DNA of 46,987 nt, from NCBI RefSeq assembly GCF_008042075.1, contig NZ_RDBN01000037.1, positions 357,113 through 404,099 on the forward strand, given 5' to 3'. Shown piece after piece: positions 8,487-16,666 of the stretch. Source of the DNA: Streptomyces sp. UW30. GTDB taxonomy: Bacteria; Actinomycetota; Actinomycetes; Streptomycetales; Streptomycetaceae. Both the position numbers and the translations under genes were made by a program. Each line of letters begins with the position of its first letter. Position 1 is the stretch's first letter. The notes beneath the pieces are model-generated. The model made no database searches, had not been told where the DNA came from, and worked only from the letters and a program-made list of their open reading frames with translations.

Positions 8487-9244
8487 GGCTGGTTCTCTCC
8501 CTCGGGGGCCGGAGCTGGGGCGGCTTTCACTCTAGTGGGCCGCCCGAACCGGGCCCACGCGTAGCCGAAGCCCAGGCCGAAGCCCACCAGGTGCGCCAGG
8601 TACGCCACCCCGGGCCCCTGGGCCGCCCGCCCGGCCGCCACCCACTGCAGAGCCGCCCAGAAAGGCAGCACGACCCAGGCAGGGAAGCGCAGCGGAAGGA
8701 AGAGCAGGAACGGCAGCAGGCTTGTCACCCGCGCTCCGGGGAAGAGGAACAGGAACGCGCCGAGGACGGCCGAGATCGCCCCGGACGCGCCGACCAGGGA
8801 CTGGGTGGAGTCGTCGTTGGCGGCGGCGTAGCCCAGCAGGGCCAGATAGCCGCAGCCGAGGTAGAACAGCGTGAACTGGACGCGGCCCATCCGCTCCTCG
8901 GTCATCGCGCCGAAGACGTAGAGGAAGAGCATGTTGCCGAGCAGGTGCACCCAGCTGCCGTGGACGAACAGGGCCGTGGCGGGGGTGAGGGCGGCCCGTG
9001 GCGCGCCCTCGAACAGCTCCGCGGGCACCACGCCCCAGCGGTGGAAATAGGCCCGCTGCGCGGCGATCAGCCCCTCGCCGGAGCCGTACGCCGGATTGAG
9101 TCCTGCCGCCGGGCCCAGCACGAAGACCAGGCAGCACAGGATGATCAGCCCGTATGTCACCGGCGCCGACGACCCGGGGGCCGATCGGCCCCCGGCACCG
9201 CCGAACCGAGCCCGGAAATGCGCCACGCTCCAGTTGCCGATCAT
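8483..9244 (-). CDS. Rhomboid family intramembrane serine protease
   Basis: Membrane protease of about 253 aa. Catalytic serine in LVGASGAIS and histidine in AYLAHLVGFGLG are present, along with the early HGSWVHLLGNMLFLYVFG segment typical of bacterial rhomboids, and six or so hydrophobic helices. ATG 9244 (MIGNWSVAHFRARFGG) is preferred because sequence upstream in this frame loses any family resemblance. The soluble N-terminus is short and the C-terminus ends in a Pro/Ala-rich tail. It cleaves membrane proteins within the bilayer; substrates are unknown. Operon with the Lrp-like gene downstream. Confidence 0.9.
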   Translation of the reverse strand: MIGNWSVAHFRARFGGAGGRSAPGSSAPVTYGLIILCCLVFVLGPAAGLNPAYGSGEGLIAAQRAYFHRWGVVPAELFEGAPRAALTPATALFVHGSWVHLLGNMLFLYVFGAMTEERMGRVQFTLFYLGCGYLALLGYAAANDDSTQSLVGASGAISAVLGAFLFLFPGARVTSLLPFLLFLPLRFPAWVVLPFWAALQWVAAGRAAQGPGVAYLAHLVGFGLGFGYAWARFGRPTRVKAAPAPAPEGENQP

Positions 9245-9400
9245 GAACACAGAGCATGACGTAACCGGACGCACTCGCACAGACCGCCTCGCCGCCGCGG
9301 ACGGACGGGCGACGAGTACCCGCCAGGCCGTAGGGTTACGAGCCACACGCACCGGGGAGTCCGGCGCGTCACGGAAACCAGAAGGAAGCGGACAGCCACG

Positions 9401-9640
9401 ATGACGGTTCCCCTCCCGACCGACTCGACGCGGTGGCGCTGCACGCTCTGCGGCAACCTCACGCGCTTCGACGTGACGCGTTCGTCCAAGGTCGTGGAGT
9501 ACATGCACCTCGATCTGGCCGGCGAGCCGAAGGTCGAGGAGCGCGAGGTGCTCAGTGAGACGATCGAGTCGGTGCGCTGCCGCTGGTGCAACGCGGTCGA
9601 CAAGGTGGAACTCGTGGACAGGCCGGGCGCCGGCTCCTGA
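9401..9640 (+). CDS. Small zinc-ribbon-like protein of unknown function
   Basis: A 79-aa protein with two CxxC knuckles, WRCTLCGN near the N-terminus and VRCRWCNA near residue 60, suggesting one structural zinc site. The middle (VVEYMHLDLAGEPKVEE) has no motif I recognise. It has an AGAAGGAAG ribosome site and a TAGGGT hexamer at 9331-9336 as possible -10. It lies just before the NYN-domain gene and may be co-expressed with it. Conserved in Streptomyces as far as I recall; function unknown. Confidence 0.75.
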   Translation: MTVPLPTDSTRWRCTLCGNLTRFDVTRSSKVVEYMHLDLAGEPKVEEREVLSETIESVRCRWCNAVDKVELVDRPGAGS

Positions 9641-9676
9641 GGGGAGCGGTCCCCGCACAGCATTGGGGTGTGACGG

Positions 9677-11020
9677 ATGGTGGAGACACAAGGCGGGGAG
9701 CCGGGCGACGGCGCCGCTGAGGTGCTCGACCGTCCGCTGCCCGACGGCGTGCGGCGCAAGGTCGTACAGATCGTGTCCGACGGCTTCGGCGGTCTGACCG
9801 TCGGCGAACTGCCCGCACAGCTGAGGCAGTACGCCAGATTCGCGCCGAACCGGCGGGCCAAGTTCGCCGGCAACGCGATGGCCGCCGCGCTGGAGACCGA
9901 TCCGCTGTTCCGGCAGCGCATCGGCGAGAAGCTCAGAGATGCCCAGCCGGAGCTCACCGGCGCCCTCGACTCCGGCTCGGCGCCTGCGGCCGCGGACCCG
10001 CTCGACGTGGCGGCCGCGGCCTATGTTCTACGGCCCACCGGTTGGGTCAAGCTGGTCACCGCGGCCGGCGAGGAGGCCCAGCGGGCCGACGCCGAGCGCG
10101 CCGACGAGGAGACCCGGGCCGAGCTGGAGCGGCTGCGCGAGGAGCTCGCCGAGGCGCGGGACCACACCCGGCACGAGACCGAGCGGCTGCGCACCGAGCT
10201 GGACGCGGCCAAGAAGGAAGCCGAATCGCTTCACCGCAAGCTGCGCTCCGCCCTCAGCGACGTCAAGCGCGGCGAGGCCGCCCTGCGCAAGGTCCAGGGC
10301 GAGATCGAGGGCATGCGCGCCGAGGGACACGCGCAGGTCTCCGCGGCCGAGAGCGAGACCCGGCGGCTCAAGGCGCGGCTCGGGGAGGCCGAGGCGGCCC
10401 TGGAGGCCACGCGCAGAGCGGCGCGGGAGGGGCGCAGCGTCGAGGACATGCGCGTCCGGCTGCTGCTGGACACCCTGCTGGACGCGGCCCAAGGGCTGCG
10501 CAGGGAGCTGGCGTTGCCGCCGGTCTCCGTACGTCCCGCCGAGACCGTGGACGCGGTCGAACCGGGACGAATGACCCCCAAGGACATCGCCGCGCGTGCG
10601 CTGTCCGAAAACGACCCCGCGATCCTCGACCAGCTTCTCGCCCTGCCGCAGGCCCACTTGGTGGTCGACGGCTACAACGTCACCAAGACCGGCTATCCCC
10701 AGATGCCGCTGGAGAAGCAGCGCCTCAGGCTCCTCGGCCAGCTCTCGCAGCTTGCCGCGCAGACCGGCGCCGAGGTGACCTGTGTCTTCGACGGCGCAGA
10801 GCTGGCCGCGCCGGTGCTCCTCGCGCCGCCGCGCGGGGTCCGGGTGCTGTTCTCCAAGCCGGGCGTGACCGCCGACGAGCTGATCCGCCAGCTGGTGCGC
10901 GCCGAGCCGCCGGGCCGTCCGGTCATCGTCGCCTCGACCGACCGCGAGGTCGCCGACGGCGTGGCCAAGGCCGGCGCGCGTCCCGTGGCTTCTGCGGTGC
11001 TTCTGAAGCGACTGTCCTGA
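9677..11020 (+). CDS. Coiled-coil protein with C-terminal NYN (YacP-like PIN) nuclease domain
   Basis: 447 aa. The middle (about residues 130-270) is a long Glu/Arg/Ala-rich coiled coil. The C-terminal 130 residues form a NYN/YacP domain: HLVVDGYNVTKTGYP, EVTCVFDGAEL, SKPGVTADELI and IVASTDREVADG supply the acidic residues expected at a PIN-like metal site. YacP of Bacillus is an endoribonuclease, so RNA cleavage or rRNA processing is a reasonable inference. The first 100 residues hold a hydrophilic helical domain I cannot name. Start ATG 9677 follows the zinc-ribbon gene by 36 bp. Confidence 0.85.
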   Translation: MVETQGGEPGDGAAEVLDRPLPDGVRRKVVQIVSDGFGGLTVGELPAQLRQYARFAPNRRAKFAGNAMAAALETDPLFRQRIGEKLRDAQPELTGALDSGSAPAAADPLDVAAAAYVLRPTGWVKLVTAAGEEAQRADAERADEETRAELERLREELAEARDHTRHETERLRTELDAAKKEAESLHRKLRSALSDVKRGEAALRKVQGEIEGMRAEGHAQVSAAESETRRLKARLGEAEAALEATRRAAREGRSVEDMRVRLLLDTLLDAAQGLRRELALPPVSVRPAETVDAVEPGRMTPKDIAARALSENDPAILDQLLALPQAHLVVDGYNVTKTGYPQMPLEKQRLRLLGQLSQLAAQTGAEVTCVFDGAELAAPVLLAPPRGVRVLFSKPGVTADELIRQLVRAEPPGRPVIVASTDREVADGVAKAGARPVASAVLLKRLS

Positions 11021-11231
11021 ATAGGTCAACGTGCAGGGTCAATGCCCGAATTGGCCTAGCTGGCGCGCAACGTAGTGTCAAGCGCGCATCACTCCATGTG
11101 AGTTGTGTGTAAAGAATGATGTGTGTGACGAGATTTTTCTTGTGAGGATTTGATCTGATCACAAGAGGGTCACTAGGGTCTGGCGTCGAACCTCCGAGCG
11201 GGTGATCACTCACAAGAAGGGTTTCACCTCA
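11021..11231. promoter_or_regulatory. AT-rich leader and promoter region of the NlpC/P60 gene
   Basis: About 210 bp without a gene, clearly poorer in GC than its surroundings (11095-11170 especially). It contains a CTTGTGA/TCACAAG inverted repeat (11139-11145 and 11159-11165), a GTGATCAC palindrome (11202-11209), and a possible promoter, TTGATC at 11149 with TAGGGT at 11174-11179. I looked for the c-di-AMP (ydaO) riboswitch that controls several Streptomyces wall hydrolases and did not find its conserved blocks. Confidence 0.5.
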
Positions 11232-12263
11232 GTGGCGTCCCACCGTCGACCGAAGCAGCCGAGCCGAGCGCGCGTGACCGTGCTCACCACCGCGGCGGCT
11301 GCTGCCGTGGCCATCAGTTCGCAGGCGGCCAACGCGGCCCCCAGCGAGAAGCCGAGCAAGGACGAGGTCAAGGCCAAGGTCGACAAGCTCTACGAGGAGG
11401 CCGAGCAGGCCACCGAGAAGTACAACGGCGCCAAGGAGAAGCAGGAGAAGCTCCAGAAGGAGATCTCCACCATCCAGGACAACGTGGCCCGCGGTCAGGA
11501 AGACCTGAACGAGCTGCGTGACTCGATGGGCCTCGCGGCCGCCTCCCAGTACCGCACGGGCAGCATCGACTCCTCGATCCAGCTGTTCCTGTCGTCCGAC
11601 CCGGACGACTACCTGGACAAGGCCTCCACGATGGACCAGCTGAGCGCTCAGCAGGTCGAGTCGCTGAAGAAGGTCCAGGAGAAGCAGCGCGAGCTCGCCC
11701 AGCAGCGCGCCGAGGCCGCCGAGAAGCTCAAGGACCTCTCCTCGACCCGCACCGAACTGGGCGAGAAGAAGAAGCAGGTTCAGGGCAAGCTCGCCGAGGC
11801 CCAGAAGCTTCTCAACAGCCTGACGGCCGCCGAGAAGGCCGCCCTCGCCGCCCAGGAGGACCGCGCCAGCCGCTCCGCCGCCGACCGCGTCGACCTCGGC
11901 AACGTCGGCTCCGCCTCCGGCCGGGCCCAGGCCGCCTTCCAGGCCGCCCAGAGCCAGCTCGGCAAGCCGTACGTCTACGGCGCCACCGGCACCGCCTCCT
12001 ACGACTGCTCGGGCCTGACCTCCTGGGCCTACGCCCAGGCCGGCGTCGGTATCCCCCGCACCTCGCAGGCCCAGGCCAACGCCGGGACGCACCTGTCGAT
12101 GAGCGAGCTCAAGGTCGGCGACCTGGTCATCTTCTACGGCGACCTGCACCACGTCGGCCTCTACGCCGGCAACGGTCAGGTGCTGCACGCCCCGCGCTCC
12201 GGCACGGTCGTGCGCTACGAGTCGATCAACAACATGCCGTTCCAGTTCGGCGTCCGCATCTGA
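11232..12263 (+). CDS. Secreted C40 (NlpC/P60) peptidoglycan endopeptidase
   Basis: Cell-wall hydrolase that cuts peptide stems of peptidoglycan. The 343-aa product has a signal peptide (about residues 18-37, ending SSQAANAAPS), a long coiled-coil domain (about 45-215, KVDKLYEEAEQATEKYNGAK) and a C-terminal NlpC/P60 domain with catalytic Cys in YDCSGLTSWAY and His in DLHHVGLYAGNGQVLHAP. GTG 11232 (VASHRRPKQPSR) is chosen over GTG 11202, which would add a peptide unlike a signal sequence. The coiled coil resembles RipA/CwlO-type regulators, so activity may be gated by partner binding. A close paralog follows at 12492. Confidence 0.92.
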   Translation: MASHRRPKQPSRARVTVLTTAAAAAVAISSQAANAAPSEKPSKDEVKAKVDKLYEEAEQATEKYNGAKEKQEKLQKEISTIQDNVARGQEDLNELRDSMGLAAASQYRTGSIDSSIQLFLSSDPDDYLDKASTMDQLSAQQVESLKKVQEKQRELAQQRAEAAEKLKDLSSTRTELGEKKKQVQGKLAEAQKLLNSLTAAEKAALAAQEDRASRSAADRVDLGNVGSASGRAQAAFQAAQSQLGKPYVYGATGTASYDCSGLTSWAYAQAGVGIPRTSQAQANAGTHLSMSELKVGDLVIFYGDLHHVGLYAGNGQVLHAPRSGTVVRYESINNMPFQFGVRI

Positions 12264-12338
12264 CCCCGGCTCAGCGCCTGCAAGATCAACGCAGCGTGCC
12301 GCCCGAACGAGCGAATTACGACACCGCCGACTGACCCC

Positions 12339-12378
12339 ACGCCCCGCCCATGACCTGCGTCAGAGGCGGGGCGTCACT
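12339..12378 (+). terminator. Terminator between the two NlpC/P60 genes
   Basis: A 10-bp stem (ACGCCCCGCC at 12339-12348, GGCGGGGCGT at 12365-12374) with an inner TGAC/GTCA pairing, followed by CACTTTG. It lies 75 bp after the first hydrolase gene and suggests the paralogs are transcribed separately. Confidence 0.75.
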
Positions 12379-12491
12379 TTGTGTGCCCGCCGCGGTCGTT
12401 GGTCGCCGACGCCGCTCGGAGCTACTGTCTGCCGCGTTTCCCCGTCGCCGGGGAAAGTCCCTGTCCGCCAGCGGAAGGAGAGCGGCTTCCC

Positions 12492-13505
12492 GTGGGGTCC
12501 CATCGTCGCCTTGCATCGCCCGGGTTCGACCGGGGCACCAACGCAGCGCTCTGCGTCATGTCGGCCGCCGCCGCGGCCCTCGGGGTCGTACCGGCCGCTG
12601 CCGAGCCACAGGACGACACCCGGGCCAAGGTGGACCGCCTCTACGAGGAGGCCGAGAAGGCCACCGAGGCCTACAACAAGGCCGACGAGCGCGCCGACGA
12701 GCTCCGCGGGCAGGTGAGCAGGGCCCAGGACCGGATCGCCCGGCAGCAGGAGCACATCAACTCCATGCGGGACGTGCTCGGTTCGCTGGCCGGCGCCCAG
12801 TACCGCTCCGGCGGCCTCGACCCCTCCCTCGCCCTGCTGCTCTCCGACGACCCCGAGGACTACCTCGACAAGGCCGCCGCGCTCGCCCGGATCAGCGCCC
12901 ACCAGGCCGGCGAACTCAAGGAGCTCCAGGACGCGATGCGCGAGCTGTCCCAGGAGCGCAGCGAGGCGGCCGGCAAGCTCGTCGAGCTGGAGAAGAGCCG
13001 CAAGGCCGTCGCCGGTCACAAGCGGACCGTCGAACGCAAGCTCGCCCTGGCCCGCAGGCTCCTGAACTCCCTGACCGAGAGCGACCGCGCCGCCTACGAC
13101 CGCGCCTCCCGCTCCGGCCGCGCCGACCTGCCCGGCTTCGGCAGCGGCGTCCCGGCGACGGGCCGCGCGGCGGCCGCCGTCGCCGCCGCCCAGTCCGCGC
13201 TCGGCAGGCCGTACATCTGGGGCGCCAACGGGCCCTCCGGCTTCGACTGTTCGGGCCTCATCCAGTGGTCCTACGCCCAGGCCGGCGTCTCCCTGCCGCG
13301 CACCTCGCAGGGCCAGCGGTACGCCGGCCGGCAGGTCCCGATCTCCGAGGCCCAGCCTGGCGACGTCGTCACCTACCGCTCCGACGCCAGCCATGTCGGG
13401 ATGTACATGGGCAACGGCCAGGTGATCCACGCGCCCTATCCCGGCGCACCCGTGCGCTACGACCCGGTCGGCATGATCCCCGGGGCGACGGTCACCAGGG
13501 TCTGA
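12492..13505 (+). CDS. Secreted C40 (NlpC/P60) peptidoglycan endopeptidase, paralog
   Basis: Second wall hydrolase of the same design as the preceding gene, 337 aa. It has a signal peptide with hydrophobic VMSAAAAALGVVPAAAEP, a coiled coil opening with KVDRLYEEAEKATEAYNKAD (nearly the same as its neighbour) and an NlpC/P60 domain with FDCSGLIQWSY and SHVGMYMGNGQVIHAP. GTG 12492 (VGSHRRLASPG) is chosen by alignment to the paralog's VASHRR start; AAGGAG lies about 11 nt upstream. Tandem duplication is evident, but the linkers and non-catalytic parts have diverged, so the two probably act at different times or sites. Confidence 0.92.
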   Translation: MGSHRRLASPGFDRGTNAALCVMSAAAAALGVVPAAAEPQDDTRAKVDRLYEEAEKATEAYNKADERADELRGQVSRAQDRIARQQEHINSMRDVLGSLAGAQYRSGGLDPSLALLLSDDPEDYLDKAAALARISAHQAGELKELQDAMRELSQERSEAAGKLVELEKSRKAVAGHKRTVERKLALARRLLNSLTESDRAAYDRASRSGRADLPGFGSGVPATGRAAAAVAAAQSALGRPYIWGANGPSGFDCSGLIQWSYAQAGVSLPRTSQGQRYAGRQVPISEAQPGDVVTYRSDASHVGMYMGNGQVIHAPYPGAPVRYDPVGMIPGATVTRV

Positions 13506-13537
13506 CCTCCGCGCCCCCGCCGCCGTACGATCGGAAA

Positions 13538-14731
13538 GTGGCTGGTCGAAGGCGGGCGTCGGGAACGCGGGTCGTCGTGGCGCTCTGTCTGCTGCTCGTC
13601 GCGCTGGTGGGCTGCGGCGGGCGGCCCGCGACCGACAGCGCCAGGGCCGACGTACAGAGCCTCCTCGACCGGCGGGCCGCCGCGATCCTCGACCATGACG
13701 CGGCGGCGTATCTGCGCACGGGTGCGCGGGACAGGTTCGACCATCTGCGCGCGGTGCCCCTCGCCGACTGGTCGTACCGCCTGACCGGTCTGCGCCGCAC
13801 CGGGGACACCGCTCTCGTGGAGGCCGAGCTGCGCTATCGCGTCCAGGGCTACGACCGGGCTCCCGTCCGGGCCGCCCGCACGCTGAGCCTGGGGCTGGAC
13901 GCCGAGGGCCACTGGTACGTCGAGTCGGAGCGGCCCGCGAAGGGCGCCGCCGAGCAGCTGTGGGACCAGGGCGAGGTGAGCGTCGTGCGCGGCGACGACA
14001 GCCTCGTCCTGGGCGTCGGGCAGCCCGCCGCCCGGCTGCGGTCGTACGCGGTGCTGGCCGACCACGCGGTGCCGGCCGTGTCCCAGGCGTGGGGCACGAA
14101 CTGGGCCCGGCACATCGTCGTCCTCGTACCGCGGTCGCTGACCGGCATGGCGGGGCTGCTCGGCGCGCCCGAGTCCTCCTATCGCGGGATCGCCGCGGTC
14201 ACCACCGGCGAGACCGGCGCCCCGGCCGACGCTCCCGCGGACCGGATCATCCTGAATCCGGACGCGTACGGCGTCCTCGGCGACACCGGCAAGAAGGTCG
14301 TCCTCACCCACGAGACCACGCACGTCGCCACCCGCACCCACACCACCCCCGCCACCCCGCTGTGGCTCTCCGAGGGCTACGCCGACTGGATCGGCTACCT
14401 CGGCAGCGGCCGCTCCCCGTCCCAGGCCGCCCCCGAGCTGCGGCGCGCGGTGTCCGAGGGCCGGGCGCCCCGGAGCCTGCCCTCCGACGCGGACTTCGGC
14501 TTCGCCGGCGACGCGACCGGGCTGGCCCAGGCCTACGAGGGCGGCTGGATGGCCTGCCGCATGATCGCGGACCGCTGGGGCGAGGTCAGACTCGCCGAGT
14601 TCTACCGCGCGGTCGGCGGCCACGAACGCCGGGCGGGGGCGGTCGAGGGCGCGCTGCAGGACGTACTCGGCACCTCGCTGGAGGAGTTCACCGGGCAGTG
14701 GCGGGAGTACCTGCGGACTCAGCTCGGGTGA
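13538..14731 (+). CDS. Putative lipoprotein metallopeptidase (HETTH gluzincin-like)
   Basis: 397 aa. The N-terminus has a basic stretch, then ALCLLLVALVGCGG, a lipobox with Cys near residue 25, so probably a membrane-anchored lipoprotein. The middle resembles NTF2-like/SnoaL folds (ILDHDAAAYL, WYVESE). The C-terminal half carries VLTHETTHVATR, an HExxH zinc motif, with a downstream acidic WLSEGYADWIGYLG, as in peptidase MA-like gluzincins. Both metal motifs are intact, so activity is plausible; the substrate is unknown. No Shine-Dalgarno is visible, but TACGAT at 13526-13531 ends 6 nt before GTG 13538, suggesting a leaderless mRNA. Overlaps the convergent padR gene by 13 bp. Confidence 0.8.
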   Translation: MAGRRRASGTRVVVALCLLLVALVGCGGRPATDSARADVQSLLDRRAAAILDHDAAAYLRTGARDRFDHLRAVPLADWSYRLTGLRRTGDTALVEAELRYRVQGYDRAPVRAARTLSLGLDAEGHWYVESERPAKGAAEQLWDQGEVSVVRGDDSLVLGVGQPAARLRSYAVLADHAVPAVSQAWGTNWARHIVVLVPRSLTGMAGLLGAPESSYRGIAAVTTGETGAPADAPADRIILNPDAYGVLGDTGKKVVLTHETTHVATRTHTTPATPLWLSEGYADWIGYLGSGRSPSQAAPELRRAVSEGRAPRSLPSDADFGFAGDATGLAQAYEGGWMACRMIADRWGEVRLAEFYRAVGGHERRAGAVEGALQDVLGTSLEEFTGQWREYLRTQLG

Positions 14732-15249
14732 TCGAGCAGCGCGATGGCCTCCGTCAGCCACGCGCGCTCGGCCTCGCCCGTCGCCCGGGCGACTCGCAGC
14801 ATGCCCTGCCGGAACAGGTCGTCGGACTCCTCGGCCCGTACGGGCCTGCCGCCCTCGTAGAAGAAGCTCGTGGGTGCGGTGAGGAACTCCAGCCGGCGGC
14901 GCAGCACTTCAGCCTGTTCCCGGTGGTCCGGCAGGTGCCGTAGGAAGGCCAGGACCGTGTTGAAGCGAACCTGGTCCGTGATCTCGACCTGCTTGGGGTG
15001 GCGCAGACGCTCCAGCAGGTCCGCGCGGCCCTGATCGGTGAGCGAGAGGATCCGGCGGGGGGCGGCGCTCGCGCCGGGCTCGGTGTGCTCGTCCAGCTTG
15101 CCCGCCTTGATCAGGCGTGTGATCGCCGGATACAGCGCTCCGTCGCTGACCGGGCGGACATGGCCGCTCAGCGCTGTGATGCGTTCCTTCAACTCATAGC
15201 CGTGCAGGGGCTCTTCGGTGAGGAAGCCCAGGATCGACAGCTCCAGCAT
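14719..15249 (-). CDS. PadR family transcriptional regulator
   Basis: 176-aa winged-helix repressor. The N-terminal PadR domain is clear (MLELSILGFLTEEPLHGYEL, SDGALYPAITRLIKAGKL), followed by a helical C-terminal dimerisation part (PadR subfamily with Vir-like C-terminus). It is divergent from a MATE exporter gene, and the 100-bp gap contains a repeated ATCGAG operator, so it very likely represses the exporter and itself in response to an exported compound. The ligand is unknown. Confidence 0.92.
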   Translation of the reverse strand: MLELSILGFLTEEPLHGYELKERITALSGHVRPVSDGALYPAITRLIKAGKLDEHTEPGASAAPRRILSLTDQGRADLLERLRHPKQVEITDQVRFNTVLAFLRHLPDHREQAEVLRRRLEFLTAPTSFFYEGGRPVRAEESDDLFRQGMLRVARATGEAERAWLTEAIALLDHPS

Positions 15250-15280
15250 GGTCCTCCTTGCGGGCGTGATGCGTCGATGG

Positions 15281-15324
15281 TACCTCTTATCGAGCTACCT
15301 CTAATCGAGGTAGCCCGTATCGAG
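15281..15324. promoter_or_regulatory. Candidate PadR operator, three ATCGAG repeats at 15-bp spacing
   Basis: ATCGAG occurs at 15289, 15304 and 15319, exactly 15 bp apart. The first two are preceded by TACCTC and the second forms the dyad TACCTCTAATCGAGGTA (15296-15312). It lies between the divergent padR and MATE starts. Confidence 0.7.
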
Positions 15325-15349
15325 GCCACCGGGCCGAGGGGGACCGCTC

Positions 15350-16666
15350 ATGAACGCTCACCGCAAGCAGCTCATCACGCTCGCCCACCCCGTCTACCTG
15401 TCCCTGCTCGCCTCCGTCGCAGCCGGGATCATCAACACCGTGTGGGTCTCCCGGCTCGGCGGCCCCGCCGTGGCCGCCGTGGCCGTCGCGACCAACGCCG
15501 AGAACGTGCTGCTCGGCGTGGCGCTCGTGTTCGGGTCCGGTACGACCGTGCTGGTCGCGCATGCCAGGGGTGCGCGGGATCCGGGGGCCGTGCGCGCGGC
15601 GGTGCGCGGGGGATGGGCGGTGTGCGCGCTGGTCACGCCGGTGGTCGTGGTGGGCGGGTTCCTGCTGCGGGAGCCGTTGGCGCGGCTGGTGCTCGACGCA
15701 GGTGCGGCCCTGTCGCTCGCGGTGGACTACTTCGCGATCTCGATGCCGGGGATGGCGGTGTTCTTCGCCCAGCAGTCGGCCGACGGCATCCTCAAGGGCA
15801 CCGGCGACACCAGAACCCCGCTGCGGCTCGCGCTGCTGGCCAACGGGCTGATCCTGGTCTGCGATCCGTTCCTCATCGAGGTGTACGGCGTCCAGGGCGC
15901 CGCCGCCGCGACCGTGCTGTGCCGGAGCGTGGCCCTGGGGGTGGGACTGGTCGCCCTGCGGCGCAGCCGGGTGCTGCGCGCGGCTGCCGGGGCGCGGCCC
16001 GCGGAGCCGGTCGTCCGCGCGGCCCGGCGGACGCTGCGCACCGGGCTGCCGATGTCGGCCGACTTCACCGTGCGGCAGGCGGGCGCGCTGGCCCTGGTCG
16101 CGCTCGTGGCGCGGCTCGGGGTGACGGCGGTGGCCGCCTACTCGATCGCGTACAAGGTCATGTACGTCGCCACCATGGCCTTCTACGCCGTGCGCCAGGC
16201 CGCCTCCATCCACACCGCGCAACTGCTCGGGAGCGGGCGGGACGAGCGGCGGGCGATCGGGCGGCAGGCGGTGCTGGTCTCGGGGAGCGCGGGGCTCGCG
16301 GCGTCCGTCCTGCTGGGTGCCACCGCCCCGTGGATCATGGCCGCGTTCGGCGCCGGGCCCGCCGTGGCCGAGGACGGTGCGCTGTTCCTGCGCTGCGTCG
16401 GGCCGTATCTCGTCCTGATGGCCTGCTTCATCGCGCTCGGCGGGGTCTTCGAGGGGAGCGGGGGAGCGCCGGTACTGCTGCGGGTGACGCTGCTCGGTAC
16501 GGCCGTACAACTGCCGCTCGCGTACGCGCTGTCCGGCCTCGGGCTGCCCGGCGTGTGCCTGGCCCTCGCGCTCGCCATGGGGGTGCAGTGCGCGGCGGTG
16601 CTGCTGTCGCTTCGGCGGGCCCGGTCTCAGGAGGGCAGGGACGTTTCCCTGGCGCGGGTGGGCTGA
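15350..16666 (+). CDS. MATE family efflux transporter
   Basis: 438-aa multidrug and toxin extrusion exporter, driven by Na+ or H+. Twelve hydrophobic segments arranged as two homologous bundles; typical early motif TLAHPVYLSLLASVAAGIIN, then TVWVSRLGG and QSADGILKGTGDTRTPL. ATG 15350 has GAGGGGGA upstream. Under probable control of the divergent PadR. Convergent overlap of 40 bp with the next gene. The exported compound cannot be read from sequence. Confidence 0.92.
   Translation: MNAHRKQLITLAHPVYLSLLASVAAGIINTVWVSRLGGPAVAAVAVATNAENVLLGVALVFGSGTTVLVAHARGARDPGAVRAAVRGGWAVCALVTPVVVVGGFLLREPLARLVLDAGAALSLAVDYFAISMPGMAVFFAQQSADGILKGTGDTRTPLRLALLANGLILVCDPFLIEVYGVQGAAAATVLCRSVALGVGLVALRRSRVLRAAAGARPAEPVVRAARRTLRTGLPMSADFTVRQAGALALVALVARLGVTAVAAYSIAYKVMYVATMAFYAVRQAASIHTAQLLGSGRDERRAIGRQAVLVSGSAGLAASVLLGATAPWIMAAFGAGPAVAEDGALFLRCVGPYLVLMACFIALGGVFEGSGGAPVLLRVTLLGTAVQLPLAYALSGLGLPGVCLALALAMGVQCAAVLLSLRRARSQEGRDVSLARVG

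Noticed and set aside
11021..11231. c-di-AMP (ydaO) riboswitch before the first NlpC/P60 gene
   Set aside because: The conserved GC-rich blocks of that class are absent; the region is AT-rich with simple dyads only.
12350..13537. Long N-terminal extension of the HETTH lipoprotein in the same frame
   Set aside because: It is out-of-frame reading of the second NlpC/P60 gene; the lipobox fits a start at 13538.
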